Part shown: in pieces, positions 1 to 14,100 of the stretch | Numbering within the stretch: position 1 is the stretch's first letter | How the letters are laid out: every line of letters starts with the position of its first letter | NCBI GenBank assembly: GCA_947650285.1 | Contig: CANTFL010001401.1 | Location: 186,001-250,000, forward strand | Source of the DNA: Hyaloperonospora brassicae | Taxonomy: Eukaryota > Oomycota > Peronosporomycetes > Peronosporales > Peronosporaceae | Direction: 5' to 3' | DNA length: 64,000 nt | The notes under the pieces: generated by a model | The model's database searches: none | What the model was told of the DNA's origin: nothing | The model's input: the letters and a program-made list of their open reading frames with translations, nothing else | Translations under genes and position numbers: made by a program

Positions 1-3000
1 CCCTTCGTCTAGGGACTGTTTGAGCTCGTGGTAGCTTAAAATACCGTAGTATTCGTCCTTGACTTCTTCTGAGGACCATTATCCTTGCTTATTCGTTTCC
101 TGTTAGTTAGTCATCCCTTACTACCCTTTTGACCTCACACGTTAACGATTTACTCAACACCACGGCTTTTAAGATCACTTTGATGTTGCATATTACGAAT
201 GGTTCAACTTGTACGCTTTGTACGATAGCATGCTCGAACGGTTTGTCAGCGGAAAGGCCATACCATCAGTAGCATTGTTGTGGGTATTGTTATCGATCAG
301 CACATATTGTTAATCTATCAGGCGCTGCTACCACTTCAATTGACCTTGATCACACCGTTTTGGGCTAGCTTTGTGAGGCTGTAAATCCTATTTTATTCTC
401 AAATGCGGCTAAACGAGTCGACAACTACGAGTAGGCAAAATGTCAATCGCTCACCACAAAACAAGTCTATCGTAATGGTCAGAGTCATTTCTCATTGCTT
501 TACCGGTATCACTTTTCCTGGCAAACGTACATCCCAGTGGATTGTCTAGGTTTGAATCGGGCACTTAGGTATCGTACAATTTGTCGTAAGCTGATGACAT
601 GACAAAATACTCGGCGCACGTACTTCTGCTGGCAAATTTTGATCAATAATCGAAGGAATTGAAGGATAATACGGTTGTTCTGTTCGTGACAGAATTGCGT
701 GCAAATTTTGAACAAACTGGTGTGCCTGGCGGCTGGAAACCGTTGCTATTTGACCGATCGCGTGCAGCTTGTCAAATAAACGTCGCCAAAGCGTTGTGCA
801 GGACTGCGCCGCCCGTCAAGTTTTTTTTGACGCGACTAATAATCGTATAACATACTTTCAAATGGAGCCATTGAAAAGCAGATGTATCTGTCTCCAGATG
901 CGATGGTTGTAAAGTATCATATCTAGTTGCACAAGTATATTATCGAGTGTACTACCAGAGGAAAAATTTGCACATATCGCTCAAGTTTTTTGGCATGAAG
1001 GTAAGTATCAATAAAGTAGTTGGTAGATTTCTAAGATTTGGCCGTAATTTGCTATGATAACCGTCACCATTTGCATTGATCAGACGAGGCAAGCACAATG
1101 ACAACGCGTATGTAGGCAGTATACATCAATGTAGCAGAACGGGGTAGCACAAGTGGATTCAAAGATGATGTAGATCTAAAAGATGATGTAGATGTAAAAC
1201 CAAGCCTTACCTATTCGAGGCGCAACTCTCTAGACATATTCGACATAGTTCTACAGATATACTGAATGCGCTTTCTTTCGAAACTGTGTGCCAGTGAGTT
1301 TATGTAGGAAGTTTACGCTGTAGCTTTTTTATAGTGTGTAAAGTGTGACAATACCGAAGGTTTGGAACGTGTCGGTGCAAATCAAAACGTGCCCTGATAT
1401 ATTCAACCACAATCAGTGATCCCGTAGCGACTATAACTATATCAGTCGTGGAAATAAATGGTAGATGTGCAACGTGTTGACGAAACAGGCAAAGACTAGT
1501 GACATTCGAGTTTCCTCGACAGACTAACAATTTGTCTAAATGATGGTTTCGCCGTCGTAAAAGACTTCACAGCTGGGTCGTATACCGATCATAATGGGAA
1601 AAAGCATGCAACATGACTATACGTGTACTTAACGCGAGCTTGCGAAAGGGAGAAAAAAGACTCTTTGCAGCAAGATCAAGGTGTCAATAGTCTCATTTGC
1701 TAGAAAAGGTGGAGCATTAACAATATCATGCATCATTGACTGCTAATTTGGTGATCCTCTACCGCTACAATTCTTGAAGGCTTTATTTTTTCTACGGATG
1801 TTCATTTTTTCTACGGACCTTCTACCTGCTTTCTTTCAACACGCTTTGTCGACCTAGGAAAGCAAGGAAAGTTCATCGAATCGGATTGCGTTCGTAAATG
1901 TGAAGTATGAGGTGTCCTATATTGCCGATCGCGGTGGATCGTAGGCTCTTTGTACATATTCTCACCACAACTGTTGCCTCTCTTTTTTCCGTAATTATCG
2001 TGACCATGTAATCATGTATAGGTAGGCAAACTTTAACGTGCTCATTAAGGGTCCAGCTGATGTCAAGTCAATACCCAGCTGTTCAGCCTGGATAGTAAAG
2101 GCTTGCAACGCGATTACCAAAAACGACAGAGCAGGACTTTTTCGACATAGGCAATCTCACGCTACCGAAACATCGTAGTTTTCATCGAACTAGGAGGAAA
2201 ATAGGAGGTCTAAGGCCCGTACATATATGTCTTATCGCTAGATTAGAGACCTTCGACCTTTATTCCAATGGTATTCGACTCGTAAGCAAATGCAAAACTC
2301 AAATGGACTTAGATACAAACAGACTATACCTAGGAGTGCATAGCCCCGTTCTCGGTATTAGTCTACTAAAACTGAGGGAACGTGTTAATGTCCACCAAAG
2401 AAGGCCGATGATGCGGTCCAGACGGTGATAAAAAGAAAGAGCAGTATCTAAGATGTAAGATCGATATAATGAGAAGGAAGGGACCGTCCACTAGACTTGG
2501 CACTTTCGAAACAATTTGAAGGGTTTTCTACGATCGTCGCGCCAGGTACGCATTCATGTTGGGGTATCAAAGTTCGTGATAAACGATTTCGTATAATTTC
2601 AGTCCAAATGAGCAACGATGCAACGTTTTGCGGACTTGTTGATGATAAAACGCAGAATTTTATCCGCTTGGTTTCTATGAGCTTCAGCGTGTTTAGAGAT
2701 ACATCAGCTGCAGCAGTCTGTATAGTTGAATCTGGCAAAACGTGCATCCACAGCATTACGATGTGGTGTGTAAATTTGCCACACACGACAAGATGTACAG
2801 TGCAATGATGGATCTTTTGTAATGGATGTACACGCTAAGTTGTCAATTAGGGTATACCATAGATTATGAGGTATAACTTGTCGAGACTCTAGGAGCTTTG
2901 AACCGTGCATTTACATTTTCTTCGATCGAAAATCGATTCAAACGCATGTTATGAATTGTATAATCTTTTGCTTGTTCTGCGAGTAAGTGCAAATTGATTA

Positions 3001-6000
3001 CTAACGTTTCGAAATCTACACGACCGTACAAGATATTAGTTCGATATATACCGTTTGGCATGATATTGGCGGGTACGCAGAAGCAGAACGCAGCGACAAG
3101 GGACAAATCATAACAACCCGAATGGATTGGAGAGTGGACGATCGCATATGTATTAGCGACGACAGAAGATCAGAGCATGTACCCGTAAGTGGCTACATGA
3201 CCTCCCTATGTAAGACATATAACCGTTTGTACAGAGGTGCTTTGCAATCGCGCTGAAATCGCCAATACAACGATAGATTGCGATATCATTGCTGGCATTG
3301 GATTTAGGCTGGTTGCTACGTTACCGTCCAATAATTGAAAACTTACGAAATTATGCATTAAACGCCGACACTTCTTGCTCATTCTAATAGTTCCATCTTT
3401 GATAAGGTCAATACTAATCGGTTGCCTGCATCGACAATAAACGATTCTATAAAAGACAGGCAGAGTTGAAAAGAAGAGAAATCGCGTACCTGCCATAATA
3501 TGTGAATAATAGCTGCGGTCGGGACAAAGTATAGTATTTGCAGACATGTAACGGGCTCGTACGATCTGATCAAGAAACTGAGCATCTCAAATATTACTTT
3601 TGAAGTAGACAACACAAAGCTCTATCCTGACACTCGCCTAGCATAAATCAGTATTCTGAGCCCGTAGTCGAATGCAAAGACGCCTGCAAAGAAAGCGAAC
3701 ATGCCCTGAAAGTTGATCGATGCACAAAGCACTACTTACTAGTTTGTTCTGAAGACGGGCAACACGTAAAAGGCATGTATTGTGATGGCTGTCTTATAAT
3801 CATTCGGCAAGCTATCAATCAATGATTTGTCGATCGCTTGGCTGCTGGAAACGCGTGAAATCCAACTGACCCACACAGCACTCCATTTTTGTGTGCGACT
3901 GCTTGTGTGCGCCAGGCCACAGGGGCATTTAGATTAGCTCAGTTTCTGTGAACATAAGATGCGGCGATGCTATCCGTCTGAACTATGATACGAAACTAAC
4001 CGTATAAACTGACGTATGCCCAGGGACCAAATGATTTCTGCCATGTTCGTGATATATGATTCGGCTCGGATCCATGTGCCTAAACACGACATCTTTCGCA
4101 CAGAAGAAACATAAGAAGGATATGCATTGATACTATAATGGTACAACAGCAGCTAAGGAGTACATTAGCCACATTTGGTGGATTCGCAGCACATCTCGTG
4201 GGATCGGTACAATGTTTTGACCTATATTGCGTACATAATGGGCTCACATGTGGACATGATGTGTATGTAAGGTCATCCTGCTAAGTTTATTGAGACTCTA
4301 GGTCAGTGAGGGTCTTCAACCTGCACGCTTTCGTACAATGTATACGCCAACACCAAAAAGTCCATTATGCGGAGCTTGCTGAACACCCTTTCGCGAGTGA
4401 ATTGACAGACAACACGGTGTACCCTTCAATAAAGGTCACGTGACGCGATACTAGTTTAGCGTTGCTGAAGAACGACTATACGAAGGCGACAGGTCCTTGT
4501 CGTAGCGACACAGTGCACAAGGTCTTCATCCTGACCGGTAAGGTGATCTTCCATCCTCCTCATGCACTTGTGTGGAAAACACAGCTGTCCGGGAATACAG
4601 AATGCAAGTATTCTTGAATCGGAGCGAGGTATACGCTAAAAAGAAGAACGAAATGGAAAGATCGAAATCTCGATGAAATATTGCTGGTTGTGTTTATACA
4701 ATCGTTTTGTGAATAATAATAATGCGCCAATGCAAAGTACGCTTCGGTGGCTCATTTATTGATCGATACAGCTCCGAAGAGAAAAGCGCAAATCCTTGTT
4801 GCTGAAACAAGGGTATGTTGCGGTCTGTGTGTCCTGAAATAATCACTTGAGATTTTACCAATTAGAAAGCAATTCATTCAATTGCCATACGAATCATCTG
4901 TCAATACACCGGCAAATAGTAACAACTCATTGCCATTGGCGAGGTGGCATATTCCCGCGCGTTAATGATTACGTCATATATACCAAGTGCACGGCTAGAC
5001 GCTGTATATGACGCGGTTATGATGCCTGATCTGGATGCGACGGAACGACTCAAATGGTACTTCTTACTTTCGCATGAATGGCTACATGCGTATCGTGGTA
5101 AACTATGCTCGAAAATGTAGAAAAGCAACCTCGTATTTCAATGTGTGTCACATTGACATAGGTCAAATGGATCCCACGGACATCGAATATTGCCGGCGGA
5201 GCATCGCTCCTTATCAGCTCACGATGAAACATCAACAATCGCCATGTCACCAGCAGTACATGTACTATTGCACCGACCAATATGGATAGAGTTCTGATAG
5301 CGTTTGCGTGTGACACGAAGCACCAGTCAGTACGCATTACACACACACGTGACAATTATTTTCGTATTTTCAACTGACACAAGACGAATACACTGCAGTT
5401 ATATGTGTGTGCACTATCTCGTGTTTGACAACATGGTGTGTCGACGCGACATGCCAAGTCTTTTACTTTGAAGGCCATGTAGCCTCTGTCAAATTGACCA
5501 AATGCTGACAGTACTCTCTATCGGGCATTGTCTTTGAACGACCAAAACAGGATCGTGGGTACAAATGCACGTTTGTGACCGGTTTCCACGATGATGCATC
5601 TGGTCTATGTTTCATGGTCGCCCTGGAATGGAGATGAGCCGATATGTGTGCAATGCAATAGTTCTCACCATAAGATATTTACGGGTACTTCGGGAGTGCA
5701 TATTGTGCATTGCAGCCTCATGGTGCGACGTGCCGGTGCATCTGCTCTCACTTTGATCATAGTTATGTACCGATTTACAGACATTTGTGGTTTGCTGTTT
5801 TGGTCAGTAATTTTTAACGAAGAATGCGTATTCTGGAATGCTTCATCACGTGATTTGTCCTAATATCATGCTGGAATCGAATACCTTTCTAATCCAAGCC
5901 TTGGATGGAGTGCCAATATGTACCGAATGTAGTTGCCTCATCTAAAATATTGCGTCTGCTGTCAGCAAATTTAATAGCTGCTGTTACAAATTCACAGGCT

Positions 6001-7463
6001 GTCCTCCATCTCACCAAAGCTAATGATGTTTGTAGATAATGTAAAGTGCGGCTTTCATTTGTACTTTCCGACCGAACATACACATGCCAGGGACCAAATG
6101 TGGACATTCACGCATACTGTCGTCATCCGCTCCCTTAACAATTAATTCGAAGGCTCGTGTCTGTCAATAGTTGTCTTATAGTATTTGAGCGTTGCACGAC
6201 TGTTGTCGATCATGCGGTTGTAGGACCATGTCGATTCTGTCAATTTTGTTTACGCCTAACTGCTTTGACGTGAAGTTCAGGTTATCGGCCACCTTCGTAG
6301 CATCGTTACAACCACACAAATGGATACATCGCAGTACAAAATGGCGTATACACGAAGCTGGAAACGATGTAGAGTAAATGACTCAAGACACAATGTACAC
6401 ACTATACCGGATATAACAGAGAATTACGATTCACTTCGTTATTGTGCTCCAGTTTCAGCATTGTCAGGATCAATGCCCTAACTCACCACCCGTTTATGGC
6501 CGCGTCGTAGAGCTTATTATCCTATGTCAAAGGTACGTAAGAGACACGAACCCTTATGGTTCAAAACTAGGTTATCGCTGAAAAAAAGGACGAACTCGAT
6601 TCCCTGTAACAGCCCGGGATGTCTAACGTCTTTGAGTTGATCCGACACATGGGTAAATATCATTAATATAACTCTTCACAATGATCTCATAGCGTGCGTA
6701 TTTTTGAGTGCTAATTATAGATATATTGTGCATTCTTATCTATATTTAGCATTCCGCGCATTTTACGTTTAATCGCATCGTTGATAATTATTTGATGCTC
6801 TGATTATTTGGCGCAAATTATATTTCGTGCCTTTTTTCGTGCACTATTACATAATCTTGTCCTGTATGTTTAGCATGATCGTTATTATTGTATTGTAGTT
6901 GCACAACAGCGTTGCACAAAGCCAAAACAGATTATCGGTCAATCTAAAAATATGTGTGAATATATTGCAATATATTTAACCAACCGTATTACACTTTCGT
7001 TTTGTTCTGGTGTTGACAGAGATGCCTCGCTGTGCCAATTCACTGCTTGTTTTTGGTATCTATGATGCTTTTACATATCGTCAATTTATCATTGACAGAA
7101 GACCAAGGATTCATTCCGGGTGCTTGGATTGCCCCAGTGGAGAGTGTACGTATGTACTGTCGCTCAACAGCGTAGTGGCAACTTCGACAATAATCGACAT
7201 GTCATTGCGTCGTATCCGGCATTTTGTATTGTGTATGTGCCATAGCTATTATCAACACTACGTCTATTGACCCAATTCTTTAGCCACATGCGATTGGAAT
7301 CTTGCCCACTGCCATCGTCCCCATACTCCAGCGACGCCTATTCAGCTTGTACACTTTTTTGCCGTTATCGCCACCTTTTTGCTTGTCGTGCTGCTTGCGA
7401 CATGCTTTACCGTCATAAATTGAAGCTGCATTGATAAAATGAAGCGGACGTAGATAACTTTAG
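1..7463. other. AT-rich intergenic region without recognisable gene
   Basis: Only short, compositionally random open frames are seen on both strands (longest about 113 codons, e.g. 3206-3547 minus). None has a recognisable domain, a plausible splice partner or the GC-rich codon usage of the real genes further right. I see no tRNA, rRNA or terminal repeat here. The stretch is probably decayed intergenic or transposon DNA. Confidence 0.5.
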
Positions 7464-8324
7464 CCCTCATGACATATCCGGTGAGTCACGACTAGAAAAG
7501 CTTTACCAGCTTGCATCGATGACTGTGTCCATGTTGTAGATAACCGATATTATGAAATCAACCATGTCAATTGTAACTTCTAGCTGCTACCCTGCGTTTT
7601 CAAATCATAGCTTTACCAACCATTAAGGTGTTCGAAACATTGATGGAATGATAACATTATAATTGTAATTGATGTAGGGCTACATCATGGACAATGGCTC
7701 ATTGATGCTCACGCGTAGCCAATGGTGGTAGTCTAGCCCCAATCAATACCTAACCGATGGCAGCGGTGGTATACGATGTGGGATGGGTCATGAAGAGCAG
7801 GCGTTCTGTCGGGCGAAAACCAATTCCGTGATCTTGCGTTTACGTCTTCGTAACCCCGAAGCGCTTCTATATCACACGAAACTTGATCCGCAGCTGCTGC
7901 TTTTGATGCTTTCATTGCTAAGAATGAGTTACATCAACATGGCCTCGAGCAATTTGTTTCACGCGATTGATACAAACATCAATTGAAAGCATCGGTACGA
8001 CATTTGAGGTACGACAGAAGTGAACAAACTGCAATTATCCAAGCTTTTATTTCTAATTCCCACATGCTCACTCGGTTCGAAAGTCTCGCGCGGCTCTGTG
8101 CTCCAGATATGAGGACGATAACTGTATGCACCATAGATCGAAATGGAAGGATACCCTGTTCGATTGACGACATTGACCGGTCACTACTCTTGTCACGCTT
8201 TTTCATGGACGGATGATCAAGACGTGGCTGTTACAAATCGGTATACCGCACAAAGTTGATTGACGGGCTTGGCGTGATTTGCTTGACGTGTTCCTTGTCC
8301 ACACTCGCCGTCAACAAAAGTGTG
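7464..8324. other. Downstream flank of AP endonuclease inside arm A, no confident gene
   Basis: Small open frames (7733-7915 minus, 7983-8216 plus, 7979-8206 minus) are kept in both arms. The three differences within 7983-8216 would all change an amino acid, which does not look like coding constraint. No domain is recognisable. I treat this as 3' flank with possible old gene debris. Confidence 0.4.
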
Positions 8325-9583
8325 TCACAGGAGATCGCCAAGCTCTAGTCCGATAGGCAAGTGGTCACTGCCAACAACGCTTTGTCGGATAAAAGACGAT
8401 CGCTGCAGACGACAAGATCATGTAAATACTAGTTAGTCGAAAAAACGCACCCACACAAACGGCATTATATCATCAGACGTACTACATTCGGCATCAATGC
8501 CTTCGACACGACGAAGTAGTCGAGTCGCCAGCCTTTGTTCTTCGCGCGCATGTTTTGCCGATAGCCAAAGTACGAATACTCCACTTTCTCTGGATGCAAG
8601 TGGCGGAAAGTATCGATGAATCCGCAGTCCAGAATCTCAGTGAAACTCTGTCTCTCTTCGTCCGTAAATCCCGCACTTTTGCGGTTCCCCTTTGGGTTGT
8701 GGATGTCAATCTCGTGATGCGCGACGTTCAGGTCTCCGCACCAGATCACAGGCTTGGTCTTCTCCATATGCTTCATCTCGCGCAGCATGGCTTTATCCCA
8801 CTGGCTGGTTCGGTAGCTCAGTCTTTCCAATTTGCCTCCTGCATTCGGGACGTAGGTGTGGACCAGCCAGAACTTGTCGAATTCCAATGCTAAGAATCGT
8901 CCTTCTTGGTCCTTTGCGCTGTTCTCAGACTCGTTGCCGATCCCTTTCGACTCGTGACTTCCCACGACAATTTCATCACGCACACTTAGCGGCTTTGTCT
9001 TGCACAAAACAGCGGTGCTCGCGTATCCTTTCTTGACTGCACAGGACCAAAACTGGTGCTCGAACTGCGGCAAAAAGTCTTCCAGTTTCTGGAGCTCGTC
9101 GCTGCAGATCTTCGTCTCACTGAGACAGATAATGTCCGGATCTTCCTGGGCTGCATAGGCACGTAGATGAACACTGTCGTCTCGCTTAAGGACTGCTCGA
9201 AGACCGTTCACGTTCCACGCGACAATTTTGAGCTCAACTGTATCGTCAGATCGTCTCGAGACGTCCTGGAAACGTGGAAACGCGTCAATGCGCTGCTGCA
9301 GCTCCGTCGAGACGGGCACTGCAGCCAGTGGCCGCACCCGTTCGGTCTGTTTCGCCTTCAGAGGGGCAAAGAGCGCTCCCCAAGCGCTTTTGTTATCCGC
9401 AGTGGCGTCAGATGACGTTTTGGCTTTCTTCGGTGTAGAACGAGACGACTCACTCGCGAGCGTAGCAGACGTTTTCGTGGAAGAGATCTCGTGACTGCGC
9501 TTTTTGGTAGTACGGCCCGACGCAGCGACAGCGGCCACGACGTTCTCGGTGACCATCTGGAGTCGAGCGCTCGAGCGCACCAT
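8325..9583 (-). CDS. AP endonuclease, exonuclease III/APE1 family, two exons (copy A)
   Basis: The predicted enzyme cuts DNA 5' of abasic sites in nuclear base-excision repair. Exon 1 is 8483-9583 and exon 2 is 8325-8402, joined over an 80-bp GT-AG intron (8403-8482). The spliced product has 392 residues. Family residues are visible in order: N124 in AWNVNGLRA, E156 in CLSETK, Y244 in TYVPNAG, D284 and N286 in CGDLNVAHHEID, the GWRLDYF block (351-357), and D380-H381 in GSDHLPI, which is supplied only by exon 2. Without splicing the frame would end at 372 and lack the catalytic Asp-His. Residues 1-115 are a low-complexity basic extension with KKR (27-29) and PKKAK (51-55) clusters, probably nuclear localisation signals. 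The ATG lies in a good context (AAAATGG). The gene is head-to-head with the BED-hAT gene, 1.56 kb apart. Its protein is identical to copy B. Confidence 0.95.
8403..8482 (-). other. 80-bp spliceosomal intron of AP endonuclease copy A
   Basis: On the minus strand the intron begins GTACGT and ends CTGCAG, with a branch-point-like CTAAC about 30 bases before the acceptor. It sits in phase 0 after V367. Removing it joins the frame to GSDHLPI, the invariant C-terminal motif of the family, which is strong independent support for the splice call. Confidence 0.9.
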
Positions 9584-11141
9584 TTTGTCAGACTATTCCG
9601 CGACTGAGTTTGGCACGAGAGGACCAATTGCTCCAAAACGGACACAAAGTATACTTTTATGACACTCATCGGATCATTTAAAATACGTTCCCATGTGACG
9701 ATGTTGGTACAAAAGGCGTTGTGTTTGTTGGCGCTCGCTGCGAACGCAATAAAGCGAAAACGGAATGGAACGGAGTGGATGCGTCAAAAGTATCGCCTCA
9801 GACAGCGTACGTACACTCGTCGGAGTCATATCGCCATCAAGTAAGTTCCTTGTGCATACCAAGTGCGTTATTGGACCTGTCGTGAATGCGAGTTGCAAGA
9901 CGGAGACCGGCAACGCCCCAAACAGGAGAATCTGGTGAAGAGATCTCGATGGGTTGATAGGCTAAAGCACACAGACGCATGACAGCGTTGTTACTACAGT
10001 TTGAAACATCAGAGCCGCGTTTGATCCAACTTGATATGCAAACGAGCAAACTCATCGAACGAGCGCACGATGTGTATGGCTCGGCCGGCGCAGACGACGG
10101 AGTGTTTAGTCGTTCCATCGAAATTGAATAGCAAGAAAAGAACCAAACCGTTGAACGAAGCGTCGACTGATGTTGTAGCCCATTACGGCTCAACGCAGAA
10201 GACAGCAATGTCTTTGCAAAACACCCGACCTTATCGACACACAAACGCATATCAAGTTACGACCTGGTGGATGAGTCAGCTTTCTCACATTCACACCAAA
10301 CGTGTTAGGTTTGTCTCCGTCTAGCCAGTCATCATTCATTGGGTGTTGGGTTGCGTGCTAGTGCCAAACCTCAAGTTGCAACGCCGGTTGACTCGTTCCC
10401 ATCGTCTTTACACTTGCGACCTTCTTTGCCGCTCTGATCATCTCGATATGGCTGTTTGGCAATCTTATTGTCGGCGTAGTAGACCGCGGGCGCAAGCGAT
10501 ACTCGTCACATGATACACTCCTGTTGTTGTTGAACGCGGGGCCAACCGCATAAACGCATTCGTGTGATACTCGACTGAAGCCGAGTGACCATTGCTACGT
10601 GTGTGCCGTACCGCTGTTGTTCATTGCGGCACTACTCACGCACATCAATGTGGATCCAACATAGTCACTGTACGCGCTGTTTGCTGTGCTGCAGACCAAA
10701 CGAGCTGGCAACTCGTGGACCGATCGATCGTAGTGACTGTACACACTCACATCCGTACGTGGCAATTCCAGTGTCAGCTGTGGATACGATGACAGCAGCA
10801 ACTCGGATCGAACACCATCTCCGTCATCCCGCACAGCTCACACTGTGCACTCGCGTGTCACAGCTTTTCATGCAGCCAGTAGTGGTGACCGTTCAATTTG
10901 ATGTCTCACCTGCATGTGCACCTGTCATGCTGACGCACGGCTTTTTTCGCACGCGTGTTCATTTCAGCAGAAAAAGACACGACGGCCAGACCCCTAGCCG
11001 CCCCGCGTCTCGCCTCCTATTCCACCAATCGCAACGCTTTGGCGGTCCCCAACAGCGCCTGCGCCCGAGCGATGGCGCATCGCTTGACTGGCGGAGGGCG
11101 AACCGCCGCGCCATACAGTGCTCAAGGCAAACGCGGTCACC
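9584..11141. other. Divergent intergenic region between AP endonuclease and BED-hAT gene (arm A)
   Basis: This 1.56 kb stretch separates two head-to-head genes and probably contains both promoters. I see no clear TATA box. It includes a minus-strand tract (about 10000-10185) whose translation resembles part of a PX phosphoinositide-binding domain but is interrupted. The long plus frame 10585-11430 has no ATG at its head and overlaps the BED-hAT start out of frame, so I regard it as a shadow of GC-rich sequence. Confidence 0.5.
10010..10183 (-). pseudogene. Possible PX-domain-like gene fragment (arm A)
   Basis: One minus-strand frame reads about 57 codons without a stop and includes FDGTTKHSVV followed by RSFDEFARLHIKLDQTRL. 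This resembles the PX pattern of a strand, then a basic turn and S-(D/E)-F-x-x-L-H-x-K-L. A stop follows directly, and a neighbouring frame could continue. The fragment is the same in arm B (47202-47375), so the break is older than the duplication, or an unrecognised intron is present. No complete domain can be built with confidence. Confidence 0.25.
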
Positions 11142-14100
11142 ATGGACCCCGCCGACGCGCTGCTGCTCGAACCGAGCGCCGCCCTCGTCGCACCGCCCGA
11201 CCATCACTCTGAGCCCCTCGACGACGCGCCGCCGGTCGTCGCCAATGCGTCGGCCGTCGCAACGTCTGTCCGCCGGCGCAGCGGCCGCCCCAAAGCCGAC
11301 TCGGCGCTCGCCCTCCCGAGTTTCATATGGGACTACTTCGTCAAAGACGCGAGCGGCAAATTCGTCCTCTGTACGCTCTGTCCGGCGCAGACGACGCGCT
11401 TCGCCTACTCGGGCGGCACGAGCACAATGAACCGCCACCTGCGCAAGAAACACCACAAGTACGCGCCGGGCAAAAGCGCCGCCGACTACGACAGTTACGC
11501 GAGGGGCGCGTCGTCGTGTCGTCGTCGTCACGCGCTCCGCCAGCCAATCACCGCGTCGGAAAGCGGCGCACCAGCTGTTTCCCAGTGCGGTACCACCGTC
11601 GCGGCAACTTCAACGTCGAGTCTCGTGGTGACGGCGGCAGACGGGACACCTGTGGCACCGGTGGGGACGGGCAGCGACTCGTGTGGTGCACACCACAGCA
11701 GCAAACACCGCCAGCAACTGCAACTGCAACAGTATCAGCTCGTTGAGGAGCTCCGCAGTGCGCGTCGACGCGCAGGTAATCACTACAGCCACAACAGCCA
11801 CAACAACCACAACAACCACAACAATAGCGGCAGCAGCAGCGGTGGCACAGGCGCCCCGAGCAAGAAACTGGCGAGCGACGTGGGGCCACTGAGTGCGGCG
11901 CTCGCGGCCGAGTTCGATCCCACTGCTGCGTCGTTCGGGTCGATCGCTGCGACGGCCGCCGCCAGTGGCGCGTTGCAGTTCCCCGTGGGCTTTGAGCTGC
12001 ACGATGCGGGAATGGACGCGGCGGGACTCGTGGACCAGCGGTTCGTGGACTATGCGTCGGCGCTCCCGGGAGCAGCTGCAGCCACGACGACAAACGCGGC
12101 GACGATGGGATGCGGCGGACAGGGAGGACGCGGTCGTCGTCTTCGTGCGGGAAGCGGCGGAGCGCTTGGCGCGGCTGGAGGGTATGGAAACGCAGGAGCT
12201 GCTGCTGCTGCTGCCGCTGCGAGTCTCAAGATGTTGACGCATCGACTGCTGCAGTTTCTCATTGCTCAGTACGAGCCACTGGATGTCTCTCACGTGTGCG
12301 CTGAGCTGGGGATGCTGCTCATGGGTGGAGCGACTGAGTGGCCGGGTGTGTCTGGTCTTCATGGCTTTGGATACGGAGGCGCTGGGTCAGGACACGGCGG
12401 CAGCAGCAGCTACGGCATGGGCCACGCGGGCGTGAAACTGCCGTCCGAGGAGACGTTGAAACTCGCGCTGGCGAATCTGTACTACTCGCAACGCGAGATC
12501 CTGAAAGAAGTTGTCGCCGACGTGGAAGTGCTGAGTTTGTCGCTCAACAACTGGACGTCAGCGTTCGGCCAGAACGTGCTCACTGTCAGTGGTCATTGGA
12601 TTTCGCATGGATTCCGACGCCGGGACTGTGTGCTGGAAGTGTACGTGCTACCTCTCGATGAACGCGTGAACACCATCGCACTGCTACGAGATGTCATGGA
12701 GAAGTGGGACATTCCGCCGTCGAAAGTGGCCGCACTGACGATGCGTCCTCGTACACCTACGGCGAACGGTGCAGGAGGAGACGACTCGGCCACTCTACAG
12801 GCCGCCGAAAAGGCACAGACAGAAGAAGAGCATGCCGAAGCGAATGCGATCCACAGTGAGTATCCAGGTCTGGCCGTTGTGCGATGCTTTGTGGAGGAGC
12901 TTGACCGAGCGGTCACGAGCGGACTGCGTGAGTGCGCTGATTTCACCCGTAGGTGCCGCAACTACGTTTCGTATTTCATCCAGAACCCTTCCGAGTACCA
13001 GATCTTTCTCGCTCTGCAGCGCAGTATGGGCGAAGAGGCCTCCGCGGCTTCTGCCACTCACACTCATGCAGCGTCCTTTGCTGCAACAGCGGATGGCGTC
13101 AGTGTGAGCATCGCCGAGAGTGGCAACGCAACGATCGTCGACCAATTCGACGGGTTCAAAGAAGACCAAACCTCGTACGCGGCCACGGGCGGTGCTGCAT
13201 CCTCCACTCTGAACTGCCGCACTGGTCCATTGACGTCCACGTCAAGCTGCAACACTGGTGAGGCATTGCCAGTGATCTGCGATTTCGACGATCGCTGGAA
13301 TTCCACGACCGAAATGATGTGTCGCATTGTTCAGCTCGAACCAATGCTGTTGCGGTACAAAATGGGACTTGAAAGCGATACGAATCCGGCTCGAAGACCC
13401 ATGCAGCTTCGGTTCTTGTGTTGCGAGTTGTCGTCGGAGGAGTGGGCGACACTGAAGCAACTCGCTCGACTGCTGGAGCGCATTGAAGGATTGGTGCACG
13501 TTTCTCCGCACGTGTACGCCGGGCTGTCCCTTGCGTATCCGTTATTGCATTCGTTGAAGAAGCATTTGGCGCATGCTGCCACATGGGTGACGGATGCGCT
13601 TGTTGCGACGGTCCGCCATACGATTGTCAGCAAGCTCAATATGGATCTCTGCTTGTCCGGCCAGGCTCCATCGTCTGCGTACTTGTCGTGTTTGCTCGAT
13701 CCTCGCTTCAAGACGTTGCCGTTTCTTTCGACGCCCGAGAAGGAGCAGCTGATCGAGTCGCTGTACCATCTGCTTGGAGTCCGTGCGAAGAACGACGTCA
13801 CCGATCAGAGTCAAGACCAGCTGGACCCGGCATCGGACGAGGGCCAGACAGACGAGCAGAAAAAGCAGGATGGAAATGGGAGTGCGTCGAGTGTCTGCGT
13901 CGCCGGTGCTGCTCTTTCGAACAAGAAGGCGGCAGCTCTTTTGCATGAGTTCTTCCCGTTGGACGAGCCCGCGACCGAGCTCGACAAACTCAAGGCACAA
14001 GTGCAGCAGTACTTGGATTCCCCCTCCTTGCCAGCTACCGATGATACTGAACACGACCCTCTCGAGTGGTGGGGTCGTTACCGGCGGTCGTTCCCTTCGC

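Noticed and set aside
7983..8216. 77-codon frame kept in both outer arms
   Set aside because: It begins with TTG, and the three differences between arms would all be replacements, which is not a coding pattern; no domain is seen.
10585..11430. 281-codon plus frame overlapping the start of the BED-hAT gene
   Set aside because: It has no ATG at its head, overlaps the well-supported gene in another frame and reads as Arg/Ser/Pro-rich sequence typical of shadows in GC-rich DNA. The same frame in arm B is a shadow too.
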